DNA of 64,000 nucleotides, from the NCBI GenBank assembly GCA_947631945.1, contig CANRNI010000006.1:1-64000 (forward strand). The letters are read 5' to 3'. This document shows positions 39,420 through 49,760 of this stretch, in pieces. A program made the position numbers and the translations under genes. Each line of letters opens with the position of its first letter. Position 1 is the stretch's first letter. Under the pieces are notes generated by a model that saw nothing but the letters and a program-made list of their open reading frames with translations, was not told where the DNA came from and made no database searches. The DNA comes from an uncultured Clostridia bacterium (lineage in GTDB: Bacteria; Bacillota; Clostridia; Oscillospirales; Acutalibacteraceae).

Positions 39420-40547
39420 TTATCTTCTTATTCTCTCTACGATTCTGTTTATCGCTTCGGCTGTTTCTTCCATATCCTGTCTTGTGGTATATCTTGACAG
39501 GCTGATTCTTATTGCCGAATCCATGCGCTGAGGGCTTAGTCCTACGGCTTTAAGCACCTCGCTGCGGTGTCCCTTTTTGCAGGCGGAGCCTGCTGAAACG
39601 TAAATACCGGCCTCCGAAAGAGCGTTTACCATAGTCTGCGAGGGTATTCCCAGTACGGACATATTTATAATATAGGGCAGCGCGTCGGGCGATGAGTTTA
39701 TATGAACTCCGCCGATTTTAGCCGCTTCTCGTACAAAATTATCTCTCAGGCTTCTTATTTCCACAAGCTCTCTTCCGATATCCGGCAGATTTTTTACCGC
39801 CTCGGCAAAGCCGACGATTGCCGGCATCGCTTCCGTTCCCGAATAGAGTCTTTTCTCCTGTCCTCCGCCTACTATATAAGGCTGAAGCTGTACGCCTTTT
39901 CTTACATAGAGCGCTCCCGCTCCCTTTGGACCGTGGATTTTATGCGAGCTTACCGTAAGCAGGTCTATTCCGGCTTTCGTGGGATTTACGGGTATTTTTC
40001 CGAACGCCTGTACGGCGTCAACATGAATGAGCGCCGGCGAGTTTGCCCGCCTTACAGCCGTTTTTATATTATTTATCGGATTTATCGTGCCTAATTCGTT
40101 GTTTACGGCCATAATGCTTACAAGAACCGTTCTCTGATTTACCGCGTTCATCAGCTCCTGAGCTGAAAATGCGCCGGTCGTATCGGGTCTTAGTCTTATT
40201 ACCTCAAAGCCCTGCTGTTCGAGACGTTTCATAGCCTCGTTTACGCTTGGATGCTCCAGCGCCGAGGTTACTATTCTGTTGCCCCTGCTCCTGTTTGCCG
40301 ATACCGCCCCGAAAATCGCGGTATTGTTCGCGGTCGTGCCGCTGCTTGTAAAATATATTTCATCTTTTGATACCGACAGCGAATTCGCAACGATTTCGCG
40401 GCTGTTTTCGAGAGCCCTTAAAGCCTGAGTGCCTTTTTTATGCAGCGACGACGGATTGCCGTAATTATTTGTAAGCATATTCATCATCGCGTCGGCGGCT
40501 TCCCGGCATACCTTTGTCGTCGCGCTGTTGTCAAGATAAATTTCCAA
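39420..40547 (-). CDS. iscS: Cysteine desulfurase (IscS/NifS family)
   Basis: A 375-residue PLP enzyme converting cysteine to alanine and a protein persulfide. The PLP-lysine is Lys203 in SSHKIHGPKGAG, and the persulfide-forming Cys323 is in SAGSACKKGH, with a short loop characteristic of group I enzymes. N-terminal YLDNSATT is typical. It starts at TTG 40547, about ten bases after GGAGATGA. It forms an operon with thiI, matching the NifZ-ThiI pair of Bacillus, so it is probably dedicated mainly to tRNA thiolation, though it may also feed the SufBC-like pair at 55.5-57.2 kb, which has no desulfurase of its own. Confidence 0.92.
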   Translation of the reverse strand: MEIYLDNSATTKVCREAADAMMNMLTNNYGNPSSLHKKGTQALRALENSREIVANSLSVSKDEIYFTSSGTTANNTAIFGAVSANRSRGNRIVTSALEHPSVNEAMKRLEQQGFEVIRLRPDTTGAFSAQELMNAVNQRTVLVSIMAVNNELGTINPINNIKTAVRRANSPALIHVDAVQAFGKIPVNPTKAGIDLLTVSSHKIHGPKGAGALYVRKGVQLQPYIVGGGQEKRLYSGTEAMPAIVGFAEAVKNLPDIGRELVEIRSLRDNFVREAAKIGGVHINSSPDALPYIINMSVLGIPSQTMVNALSEAGIYVSAGSACKKGHRSEVLKAVGLSPQRMDSAIRISLSRYTTRQDMEETAEAINRIVERIRR

Positions 40548-40635
40548 AAAAAATCATCTCCGTTATGTTGATTCAAATCGTGCTCGCTATATTATATGCT
40601 CTGTTTGTCCCGCCGTGAATTATTAGTGCATGATT

Positions 40636-41169
40636 TCATTGAATCTGCGAATCATTAACCGATGACGCGATTTCCTCAGCCCGATTTTTCGATGTTATTA
40701 TATATCTTGCAGCGTCTTTGTAATAAAGCAACGTACATTCGCCGTTTTCATTATCGGAAATAAAAAAATCCACGCCGTTTACGTTGGTTCGGACAGCTCC
40801 GCCGTCTGTTTTTACAGGCTCGTCCTCGATAAGATAAGGGTAATTGTAATCTCTTACCGCTATAAAGGCGTTTTCGGCCGTTATCGCTGTTTCCGTATAT
40901 TTTTTGCATTTTTCCGTCTTAACGGATATCGGTTTTTCTTTTAAAAACATTTCGGGCAAAAATATATTTTCAATGCCGTTCGATTTGAGTATATCCTCCA
41001 CGGAGACGCTTTTATCCCGATTTATAACGCTTACGCTCTCGCTTACAGCCGAAACTGCCGTATCTCTGCCCGAGTAAACGCCGGAAAGAAAAAAAGACAG
41101 CAGTATAAGCGCGGCCGCCGATAAAGCCACAGCTTCGGCGGTTCTTTTTCTTTTCAGAAAATCAAGCAC
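40636..41169 (-). CDS. Single-pass membrane protein of unknown function
   Basis: About 177 residues with one N-terminal transmembrane helix (roughly 15-33, AVALSAAALILLSFFLSGVY) and an extracytoplasmic domain. The last part, VDFFISDNENGECTLLYYKD followed by ARYIITSKNRAEEIAS, recalls DUF4367 extracellular domains, but the rest is unfamiliar. I take GTG 41169, eight bases after GAGG; GTG 41178 overlaps that site. It diverges from yunB. Confidence 0.65.
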   Translation of the reverse strand: MLDFLKRKRTAEAVALSAAALILLSFFLSGVYSGRDTAVSAVSESVSVINRDKSVSVEDILKSNGIENIFLPEMFLKEKPISVKTEKCKKYTETAITAENAFIAVRDYNYPYLIEDEPVKTDGGAVRTNVNGVDFFISDNENGECTLLYYKDAARYIITSKNRAEEIASSVNDSQIQ

Positions 41170-41334
41170 CCGCAACACCTCTTTTATATAGTAAATTTAA
41201 ACAGTGAAAATGTCAAGCGAAAAATCATTCTTCAGGGCGTGTCCGCATAAGACAGTATGCGGATTTTTTGAAAAATTTTTGTCGGACATCAACCTTTTTG
41301 TATATCGGGACATATTATTATTACGGGTGATACC

Positions 41335-42000
41335 GTGTTAAATTCAAAAAAACGCAGACGGAAAAAGCTGTTTAAGCTGATATTTATCCTCGTCGTCGTT
41401 ATGATAGTTTCTTTAATTATCACGGAAGTGAGGATCCGTCCCGTACTTACCGCCGTAGCGGAATCAAGCGCAAAAAATACCGCTTCGGAGGCGGTCAACG
41501 AGGCGATAAGATTAACTCTCGGAAGCGAGGACCTTAAATATGAAAACCTTGTAACGCTTACAAAAAATAAAGACGATACCGTTACCGCGATTATTGTTGA
41601 CAGCATTAAGCTCAATACTGTCTGCGCCGAAATAAGAGGTCTTATTACCGATTATTTCTCCAAGCTTTCCGAAAGAACGATATCCGTACCCATAGGCTCT
41701 CTTACGGGTATAGATATGCTCTCGGGAAAAGGGCCTCAGATACACGCGGGCATAACTCTTTCGGGCTCAGCGGTGACTTCCGTCAGAAACGATTTTCAGA
41801 CTGCCGGAATAAATCAGACAAGACATCAGATGATACTTGATGTGAACACCAAGATTTATGTGTTAATGCAGAGCGGAAATTTCTCCGCCGAAATTTCAAA
41901 CAGCATAGTCATAGCCGAAACGGTCATAGTGGGAAACGTTCCCGAAATTTATTCCGACGGCTCGGACGATATGTGGCAGAACCTTACGGGCTACGAATAA
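41335..42000 (+). CDS. yunB: Sporulation protein YunB
   Basis: A 221-residue single-pass membrane protein of the YunB family, which is made in the mother cell under sigma-E in Bacillus. Features: basic N-terminus (KKRRRKKLFK), one transmembrane helix (12-30), then ITEVRIRPVLTAVAESSAKN and IPIGSLTGIDML-type core segment, and NQTRHQMILDVNTKIYVL. It shows that the organism belongs to an endospore-forming lineage. Starts at GTG 41335 after GGGTGA. It stands alone; ligA follows from its own promoter. Confidence 0.88.
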   Translation: MLNSKKRRRKKLFKLIFILVVVMIVSLIITEVRIRPVLTAVAESSAKNTASEAVNEAIRLTLGSEDLKYENLVTLTKNKDDTVTAIIVDSIKLNTVCAEIRGLITDYFSKLSERTISVPIGSLTGIDMLSGKGPQIHAGITLSGSAVTSVRNDFQTAGINQTRHQMILDVNTKIYVLMQSGNFSAEISNSIVIAETVIVGNVPEIYSDGSDDMWQNLTGYE

Positions 42001-42032
42001 AGAAGAATCCTATGAGCTGTGAATAAAATCAA

Positions 42033-42061
42033 TTGCAAACCGTGAACAATTGTGTTATAAT
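42033..42061 (+). promoter_or_regulatory. Promoter of ligA
   Basis: TTGCAA, 17 bases, TATAAT, about 35 bases upstream of the ligA start codon. Confidence 0.7.
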
Positions 42062-42077
42062 TATACATACCGAATAA

Positions 42078-44275
<2,198 letters not shown>

Positions 44276-44920
44276 CCGTCAAAACGCTGTCTTTGACCTT
44301 AAAGCGTATATTGAATCCCGCAAATTCAACTCCGAATATGCGGTTTTCGTCCTTTATATATGACGGACGGGGATCTAAAGCTAACATTTCACAGGCGGCT
44401 TTTCTTTTGTTTTCGGGGAGAAGCGTAAGCAAATTCTCAGGAAATTTAACGTCTAATCGGTAATCCTTGGTTTCCGACGTAAACCCGTCCGACGCTTCGG
44501 TTTTGCAGTCGGCCGACGGAACATACGGCTTTATATCCAATACGGGAGTATCGTTCATCATATCTATGCCCGAAACGTAAAGAACGGGAGAATACTTGCT
44601 TTCATAATCAATTTTTTCGAGCTTTACGCACGAAAGACCTATATTATTCGGTCTGAACGGCGACCTTGTGGCAAAAACGCCCATTCTTTTGTTGCCGCCG
44701 AGCCTCGGAGGTCTTACGGTCGGAAGCCATTCATTTCTCTCGGTTTCCGAAAATTTCCATATTACCCAAATATGAGAAAATCCGTCAAGCCCTCTGAAAG
44801 CCTCCACACGTCTGTATTCCGGCTCAAAAACGATTTTTCCGCGAAGCTCGCCGCAGAGTCCGCTTTGTCTCGGCAGACCGAACTTTGTTTTAAAATCCGT
44901 ATAAATATGCGCGATAGGCT

Positions 44921-45475
44921 TCATTTTTTCTCTTTGCCGAGAATTAACGACGCTTTAAGTACGGCTGCCTGCGTTTTTGAATCCATTATTTCACCGCCGA
45001 TTATTTTTTCGACAAATTCATCGACGGGTATTTTTATGACCTCCAAAAATTCGTCGTCATCTGTATGCGCCATGCCGTATTTCAGATTTTTCGCCATATA
45101 CATATGAATAATCTCGTCTGTGTAAGCTACGGACGGATAAAGCCCTCCTATATAGCTTATGTCAGCGTCCGTAATTCCCGTTTCCTCACTCAATTCTCTG
45201 AAAGCCGCGTCAAGCGGCTTTTCGCCCTTATCGAGCTTTCCTGCCGGAATTTCCACAGTTATCCTGTCTATCGGATAACGGTACTGTCTTACCGCTATTA
45301 TCTCGTTTTCATCGGTTACGGGAACCACGGCTACGGCGCCTTGGTGCTTTATATACTCCCTTGTTGACTTTTTTCCGTTGGGAAGCTCTATAACGTCATT
45401 GAAAACGTGAAGAAGCCTTCCGTTAAAAATTTCCTCTGATGAAATTTTTTTCTCTTTGAGCATTTCATCGTTCAT
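44921..45475 (-). CDS. nudF: Nudix hydrolase, ADP-ribose pyrophosphatase type
   Basis: A 184-residue Nudix enzyme. The Nudix box is complete: G in PAGKLDKGE, then the REL-x-EE-x-G core in AFRELSEETGI. VVPVTDENEIIAVRQYRYPI before the box and the GLYPSVAYTDE segment after it are typical of ADP-ribose pyrophosphatases, which hydrolyse ADP-ribose to AMP and ribose 5-phosphate. ATG 45475 with AAAGGAC eleven bases upstream. Overlaps trmO by four bases and forms an operon with it. Confidence 0.88.
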   Translation of the reverse strand: MNDEMLKEKKISSEEIFNGRLLHVFNDVIELPNGKKSTREYIKHQGAVAVVPVTDENEIIAVRQYRYPIDRITVEIPAGKLDKGEKPLDAAFRELSEETGITDADISYIGGLYPSVAYTDEIIHMYMAKNLKYGMAHTDDDEFLEVIKIPVDEFVEKIIGGEIMDSKTQAAVLKASLILGKEKK

Positions 45476-45718
45476 AATATGGACAGTCCTTTCATATCAA
45501 TTTATATAATGCCGATTGAATAAATGTCTGCTTACGGTGCAAAGCGTTTGCGCTTTGAATAAAGCAAAAAACGGTTTTAGAATTGCTTTTTTCTTTATTC
45601 GTCAGGTATTATTATATAACGTCAAAGCCTTTTTTGCAACACGTCATATAAATATAACCGATATAAAAAGCTTATTTTTGCGTAAAACCACAAAATACGT
45701 GAACTTAGAAAAAATATA
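45476..45718. other. Intergenic region between nudF and the glycine riboswitch
   Basis: Apart from a small hairpin (CAAAGCG-TTTG-CGCTTTG, 45540-45557) nothing was recognised here. It separates the divergent nudF and glycine-riboswitch transcription units. Confidence 0.5.
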
Positions 45719-45747
45719 TTGAATTTTTATAATAAACGTTGTATAAT
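45719..45747 (+). promoter_or_regulatory. Promoter of the glycine-riboswitch transcript
   Basis: TTGAAT, 17 bases, TATAAT, ending about 25 bases before the first aptamer. Confidence 0.7.
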
Positions 45748-45773
45748 TATAATGTTAAATATGCTAAATGAAG

Positions 45774-46006
45774 TTTGCAGGAGATTAGGCTTTTATCGCA
45801 GACGTACGGAATCCGAAAAAACGTTTAAGGCCTTTCCGAAGGAGCAACACTCTCAGGTTTCCCAATGGGATTATGACTGTAAACGGATAGCAATTCCGGA
45901 GAAGCTCACATAACGTGAGTGCCGAAGGTGCAAGGCTTGAGGACGCCGGTTTAACCGCGTTAAATCGGATTATCCTTAAAAGTCAATCTCTCAGGCAAAA
46001 GGACGG
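45774..46006 (+). ncRNA. Tandem glycine riboswitch
   Basis: Two aptamers in series. The first carries CAGGAGATTAGGC, CCGAAGGAGCAA and ACTCTCAGG; the second carries CCGGAGAAGCTC, GCCGAAGGTGCAAGGC, CAATCTCTCAGG and AAAAGGACGG. The two are joined by a short linker near 45890, as in cooperative gcvT-type elements. It controls the AGCS-family amino-acid:sodium symporter downstream through the terminator at 46049-46079. An open frame from 45915 through this RNA is not coding. Confidence 0.95.
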
Positions 46007-46048
46007 TTTTTTATACGCTGCAAATATGATTTTCAGCGCAGTCTTTGA

Positions 46049-46079
46049 GATGCACCGAGGGTGTATCTTTTATTTTTTG
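46049..46079 (+). terminator. Glycine riboswitch terminator
   Basis: GATGCACC, GAG loop, GGTGTATC, then TTTTATTTTTTG, 40 bases after the second aptamer and 110 bases before the agcS start. Whether glycine promotes or prevents its formation cannot be read from the sequence. Confidence 0.8.
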
Positions 46080-46187
46080 TGCGTATTTCGTTCGGATATG
46101 GGACTTTTTTATGTTGTGCCGCATGCGGATTTTCAGATACGCCATAAAAAATTAATATGCAATATTAATATGCAAGAGGTGGTAAAA

Positions 46188-47786
46188 ATGAGCTTTCTTG
46201 AATCGCTCACAAAAATCAACAATGTTATCAATGACTTTGTTTGGGTAAAACTCGGACTTGTTCTGCTTCTCGGCACAGGTATTCTTATGACTGTGCTTAC
46301 AAAATTTTTCCAAATAACGCATATCGGTCATTGGTGGAAAAAGACAATCGGCAGCATGAAAAGCAAAAGCGTATCGGGGCATACGGGCAAAAACGAGCAG
46401 TCCATCTCTCAGTTTCAGGCGCTTTGCACCGCTTTGGCGGCAACTGTCGGAGTAGGAAACATCTCGGGCGTTGCGGCGGCTATATGCTCCGGCGGCGCGG
46501 GTGCTGTTTTTTGGATGTGGGTAGCGGCGTTTTTCGGAATGATGACGAATTACTCCGAAAATGTACTCGGTATTTATTACCGCCGTAAAAATCAGAACGG
46601 CGAGTGGTCAGGCGGAGCTATGTATTATCTGCGCGACGGCTTGGGCTCTAAAAAGGGCTGCAAGGGATTGGGTAAATTTCTCGCCGTACTTTTCTCAATA
46701 TTCTGCCTTTTGGCTTCCTTCGGTATAGGCAATATGGGACAAATCAACAAAATAGTCGCGAATTTTGAATCGGCCTTCAGGATAGAAGCTCTTTCGGGTA
46801 AAATTCTTTATTCAACCGAATCAGGTTCCGTATCGCTTTACGCGCTTATTATAGGAATCGTAATTATGATACTCGGAGGACTTATCATCGTAGGCGGTCT
46901 TAAAAGGATTGCGTCGTTCGCGGAAAAAATAGTCCCCTTTATGGTTATAGCGTTCGTCGCGGGTTCGCTTATCGTTATCGCCTGTCATTACGACGCGATA
47001 GGTGCCTCTTTCAAATCAATTTTTGTAACGGCGTTCGCGCCCAAAGCGGTTTGGGGCGGAGTTACGGGCGTAGCCATTAAAACAGTTATATCATGGGGCT
47101 TCAAAAGAGGCGTTTTCTCAAACGAAGCCGGCCTCGGTTCCTCCGTTATGGTACACTCGAATTCAAACGTAAAAGAGCCTGTAAGACAGGGTATGTGGGG
47201 AATTTTTGAGGTTTTTGCCGATACTATGGTCGTTTGCACTATGACTGCTCTTGTAATTCTCACGTCGGGCGTTATCGACCTTGAAACAGGCGTTCTTGCC
47301 GAAAACGCAGGAACAGACGCGACGCTCGTCGCCTCGGCGTTCGATACCGTGTTCACATTCGGCGGAGTTCATATAGGCAGTATGTTTATCGCGGTTGCGA
47401 TTCTCCTTTTCGCGTTTACTACTGTTCTCGGCTGGTCGCACTACGGCACAAAAGCATTTGAATTTCTTTTCGGTACAAAATCGGTCATTGCTTATAAGAT
47501 ATTTTTCGTACTTATGATGATTTCCGGCGCGGTGCTTACTTCAAGTATAGCATGGGATATTTCAGATACGTTTAACGGTCTTATGATGATTCCCAATCTT
47601 GTAGGCGTGATTTCGCTTTCGGGACTCGTTTCAAAAATTACCAAAAACTATATCGACCGTAATATAAAAGGTAATAAAGATATAGAACCTATGCTTTCGG
47701 CGTTCCCCGATATCCAGTTGGAGCAGGAAGCCGCTATGCTTAACGAAGAAGCGGAAGAATCCAAAGAAACGGCAAAAAAAGCATAA
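46188..47786 (+). CDS. agcS: Sodium:alanine/glycine symporter (AGCS family)
   Basis: A 532-residue membrane carrier that imports alanine or glycine with Na+. Family signatures: TALAATVGVGNISGVAAAI, GMMTNYSENVLG, GGAMYYLRDGLG and GVFSNEAGLGSSVMVHS. About eleven helices, ending in an acidic tail (EEAEESKETAKKA). The start is ATG 46188 after AGAGGTGG; the open frame continues upstream to 45915 but that part is the riboswitch. The glycine aptamers identify glycine as the likely substrate. It uses the Na+ gradient, which the Na+-type V-ATPase in this window might help to maintain. A hairpin and a three-hairpin repeat follow the stop. Confidence 0.93.
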   Translation: MSFLESLTKINNVINDFVWVKLGLVLLLGTGILMTVLTKFFQITHIGHWWKKTIGSMKSKSVSGHTGKNEQSISQFQALCTALAATVGVGNISGVAAAICSGGAGAVFWMWVAAFFGMMTNYSENVLGIYYRRKNQNGEWSGGAMYYLRDGLGSKKGCKGLGKFLAVLFSIFCLLASFGIGNMGQINKIVANFESAFRIEALSGKILYSTESGSVSLYALIIGIVIMILGGLIIVGGLKRIASFAEKIVPFMVIAFVAGSLIVIACHYDAIGASFKSIFVTAFAPKAVWGGVTGVAIKTVISWGFKRGVFSNEAGLGSSVMVHSNSNVKEPVRQGMWGIFEVFADTMVVCTMTALVILTSGVIDLETGVLAENAGTDATLVASAFDTVFTFGGVHIGSMFIAVAILLFAFTTVLGWSHYGTKAFEFLFGTKSVIAYKIFFVLMMISGAVLTSSIAWDISDTFNGLMMIPNLVGVISLSGLVSKITKNYIDRNIKGNKDIEPMLSAFPDIQLEQEAAMLNEEAEESKETAKKA

Positions 47787-47809
47787 TTCCGAACTACTGG
47801 AAAAACAAT

Positions 47810-47834
47810 AAGCGGCGGAAAATCTCCGCCGCTT
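47810..47834. terminator. Hairpin after agcS
   Basis: AAGCGGCGGA, six-base loop, TCCGCCGCTT: a perfect ten-pair stem, followed by CAGTTTGTCGA and the repeat unit. No T-run, but it lies between convergent genes. Confidence 0.6.
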
Positions 47835-47960
47835 CAGTTTGTCGAAAAACTTGTTGCAAAGAGTATAAAAGTTTCGGTCAAGCCTTTACAAAGGCTTGCA
47901 GGGGTCACGGGGACAGCGTCACCGTGTCGCGCTCCGCAGAGCGCGATTAAAAAGCGCGGA
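47835..47960. repeat. Three-hairpin repeat unit (copy 2)
   Basis: Matches 22877-22998: CAGTTTGTCGA, AAAGTTTCGGTCAAGCC, and hairpins AAGCCTTT/AAAGGCTT, CACGGGG.../...CCGTG and GCGCTC/GAGCGC. The middle hairpin differs by loop changes (GACAGCGTCA against GACGGCGTTC). Between convergent agcS and ridA. Confidence 0.75.
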
Positions 47961-47973
47961 AACAAGCGCTGAT

Positions 47974-48345
47974 TTATTTTTCGGCTATAACCTCAACCTC
48001 GCACTTTACGCCCTTAGGGAGGTCTTTTACCGCTACGCATGAACGGGCGGGTTTATTTGTAAAATATTCGCCGTAGACAGCGTTAAACGCCGCGAAATCG
48101 TTTATATCGGCAAGAAAACAGGTAGTTTTTACGGCTTTTTCAAGCGATGAGCCTGCCGCTTCAAGCACCGCCTTAAGATTTTCGCATACCTGCTTTGTCT
48201 GTTCCTCAATCGTTGCCGCTTCCACGTTGCCTGTCGCCGGATTAATGGGTATCTGGCCTGAAGTGAAAACCATATTTCCCGTTACAACAGCCTGACTGTA
48301 GGGTCCTATTGCCGCCGGAGCGTTGTTTGTAAAAACCGAATTCAT
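47974..48345 (-). CDS. ridA: RidA family enamine/imine deaminase
   Basis: A 123-residue trimeric RidA protein. Recognisable: PAAIGPYSQAVV, MVFTSGQIPINPATG, EEQTKQVCENLKAVLEAAG and the active-site arginine in ARSCVAVKDLPKG. It hydrolyses reactive 2-aminoacrylate and 2-aminocrotonate, products of PLP-dependent deaminases. The adjacent upstream gene encodes threonine deaminase, which makes exactly such an intermediate. ATG 48345; AAAGGCAG upstream. Confidence 0.93.
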   Translation of the reverse strand: MNSVFTNNAPAAIGPYSQAVVTGNMVFTSGQIPINPATGNVEAATIEEQTKQVCENLKAVLEAAGSSLEKAVKTTCFLADINDFAAFNAVYGEYFTNKPARSCVAVKDLPKGVKCEVEVIAEK

Positions 48346-48443
48346 TTTAAAACACTGCCTTTCTTTAGTAAAAAGAATGTAAAACGCAAAAAATACAAAT
48401 CGCGAAATTTTTTACTGTCCGCAAAAGCATTATTTGCAATAAT

Positions 48444-48460
48444 TGTCAATTGTATATTGG
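48444..48460. repeat. Single TTGTCAATTGTA repeat motif
   Basis: ATTGTCAATTGTATATTG, one partial copy of the TTGACAATGTACAA family, placed at the 3' end of the threonine deaminase gene. Confidence 0.5.
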
Positions 48461-48469
48461 AATAAATTG

Positions 48470-49669
48470 TTACGCAACTTCAAATCCCGCGTCTTTAAGA
48501 GCGTTTTTAATCTGCTCGATATGCTCAAAATCTCTTGTCTCCACGGAAATTCTCAAATAGCAATCGGTTATATTCATATCAAGGTCGGTGCTCGCATAGC
48601 TTACGCTTACTACGTTTGCGCCGGCCTCTGCCACTATTGCCGAAACCGCCGCGAGCTGACCTGGTTTATCCGAAAGTGCTATTGTAATATCGGCCGTTCT
48701 GCCGTTCATTTTAAGTCCTCTTTCAATAACTCGGCTCAAAATTGTAACGTCTATATTTCCTCCCGATACTATACAACACACTTTTTTATTCTTTATATCG
48801 GGAATTTTATCAAACATAACGGCGGCTACCGGAACGGCTCCCGCGCCCTCCGATACGATTTTCTGTCTTTCCATAAGCGTAAGTATCGCCGCCGCGACTT
48901 CGTCGTCGGAAACGGTGACAATTTCGTCCACATATTTTTTGCAAAGCTCAAATGTGAGGTCGCCCGGGGTCTTTACTTTAATGCCGTCGGCTATTGTGTT
49001 TACGCTGTCGAGCGTTTCTATTTTATTATCATGCACGCTGTTGACCATTGAGGGCGCGCCCGCCGCCTGCACTCCGTATATCTTGCACTGCGGTCTTAAA
49101 TGCTTTATAAGATAAGCTACGCCCGCTATAAGTCCGCCTCCGCCTATCGGAACGACCACGGCGTCCACATCGGGGAGCTGCTCTATTATTTCAAGACCTA
49201 TCGTACCTTGACCGGCGATAACGTCAGGGTCGTCGAACGGGTGAATAAAGGTATAGCCTTTTTCATCGCGGAGCTCGATCGCTTTGTTGTACGCGTCGTC
49301 ATAAACGCCCTTAACCATGCAGACCTCCGCGCCGTATCGTTTTGTTGCCTCGACTTTGGAAATCGGAGCGCCTTCGGGGAGACAAATTACGGATTTTATT
49401 CCGCAGCGCGTCGCGGCGAGAGCCACGCCCTGAGCGTGATTGCCTGCCGAACAGGCTATAACACCGCAGTTTTTTTCTTCCTGCGAAAGTCTGGATATTT
49501 TATAGTATGCGCCTCTGACCTTGAAAGAGCCTGTTACCTGCAAATTTTCCGTTTTGAGATAGAGGTTGTCGCACCTGTCGGAAAGCCCGGAAGCGAGAAT
49601 CATATCGGTGTTCCTTACAACTTCCTTTAAGACGTTTGAAGCGTCGTATATTTTGTCAATAGTAAGCAA
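48470..49669 (-). CDS. ilvA: Threonine ammonia-lyase with ACT domain
   Basis: A 399-residue PLP enzyme deaminating threonine to 2-oxobutanoate, the first step toward isoleucine or toward threonine catabolism. The PLP lysine is in TGSFKVRGAYYKI near residue 56; CSAGNHAQGVALAA and GGGGLIAGVAYL bind cofactor. The C-terminal ~75 residues (ITIALSDKPGQLAAVSAIVA) form a single ACT regulatory domain, so the enzyme is of the short clostridial type rather than the 510-residue IlvA. TTG start at 49669 after GGAGGGAAG. Paired with ridA, 124 bases downstream. Confidence 0.92.
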   Translation of the reverse strand: MLTIDKIYDASNVLKEVVRNTDMILASGLSDRCDNLYLKTENLQVTGSFKVRGAYYKISRLSQEEKNCGVIACSAGNHAQGVALAATRCGIKSVICLPEGAPISKVEATKRYGAEVCMVKGVYDDAYNKAIELRDEKGYTFIHPFDDPDVIAGQGTIGLEIIEQLPDVDAVVVPIGGGGLIAGVAYLIKHLRPQCKIYGVQAAGAPSMVNSVHDNKIETLDSVNTIADGIKVKTPGDLTFELCKKYVDEIVTVSDDEVAAAILTLMERQKIVSEGAGAVPVAAVMFDKIPDIKNKKVCCIVSGGNIDVTILSRVIERGLKMNGRTADITIALSDKPGQLAAVSAIVAEAGANVVSVSYASTDLDMNITDCYLRISVETRDFEHIEQIKNALKDAGFEVA

Positions 49670-49760
49670 TTAAATTACTTCCCTCCGATATAAAATCAAG
49701 GAAATTATAGTCCCTTGCGCAAAAAATGTCAACTGTAATTTTCCGATGCTCTACCGCTTT

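Noticed and set aside
45915..46187. N-terminal extension of the AGCS transporter reading frame
   Set aside because: The DNA is a glycine riboswitch aptamer and its terminator; the proper start with a ribosome site is at 46188.
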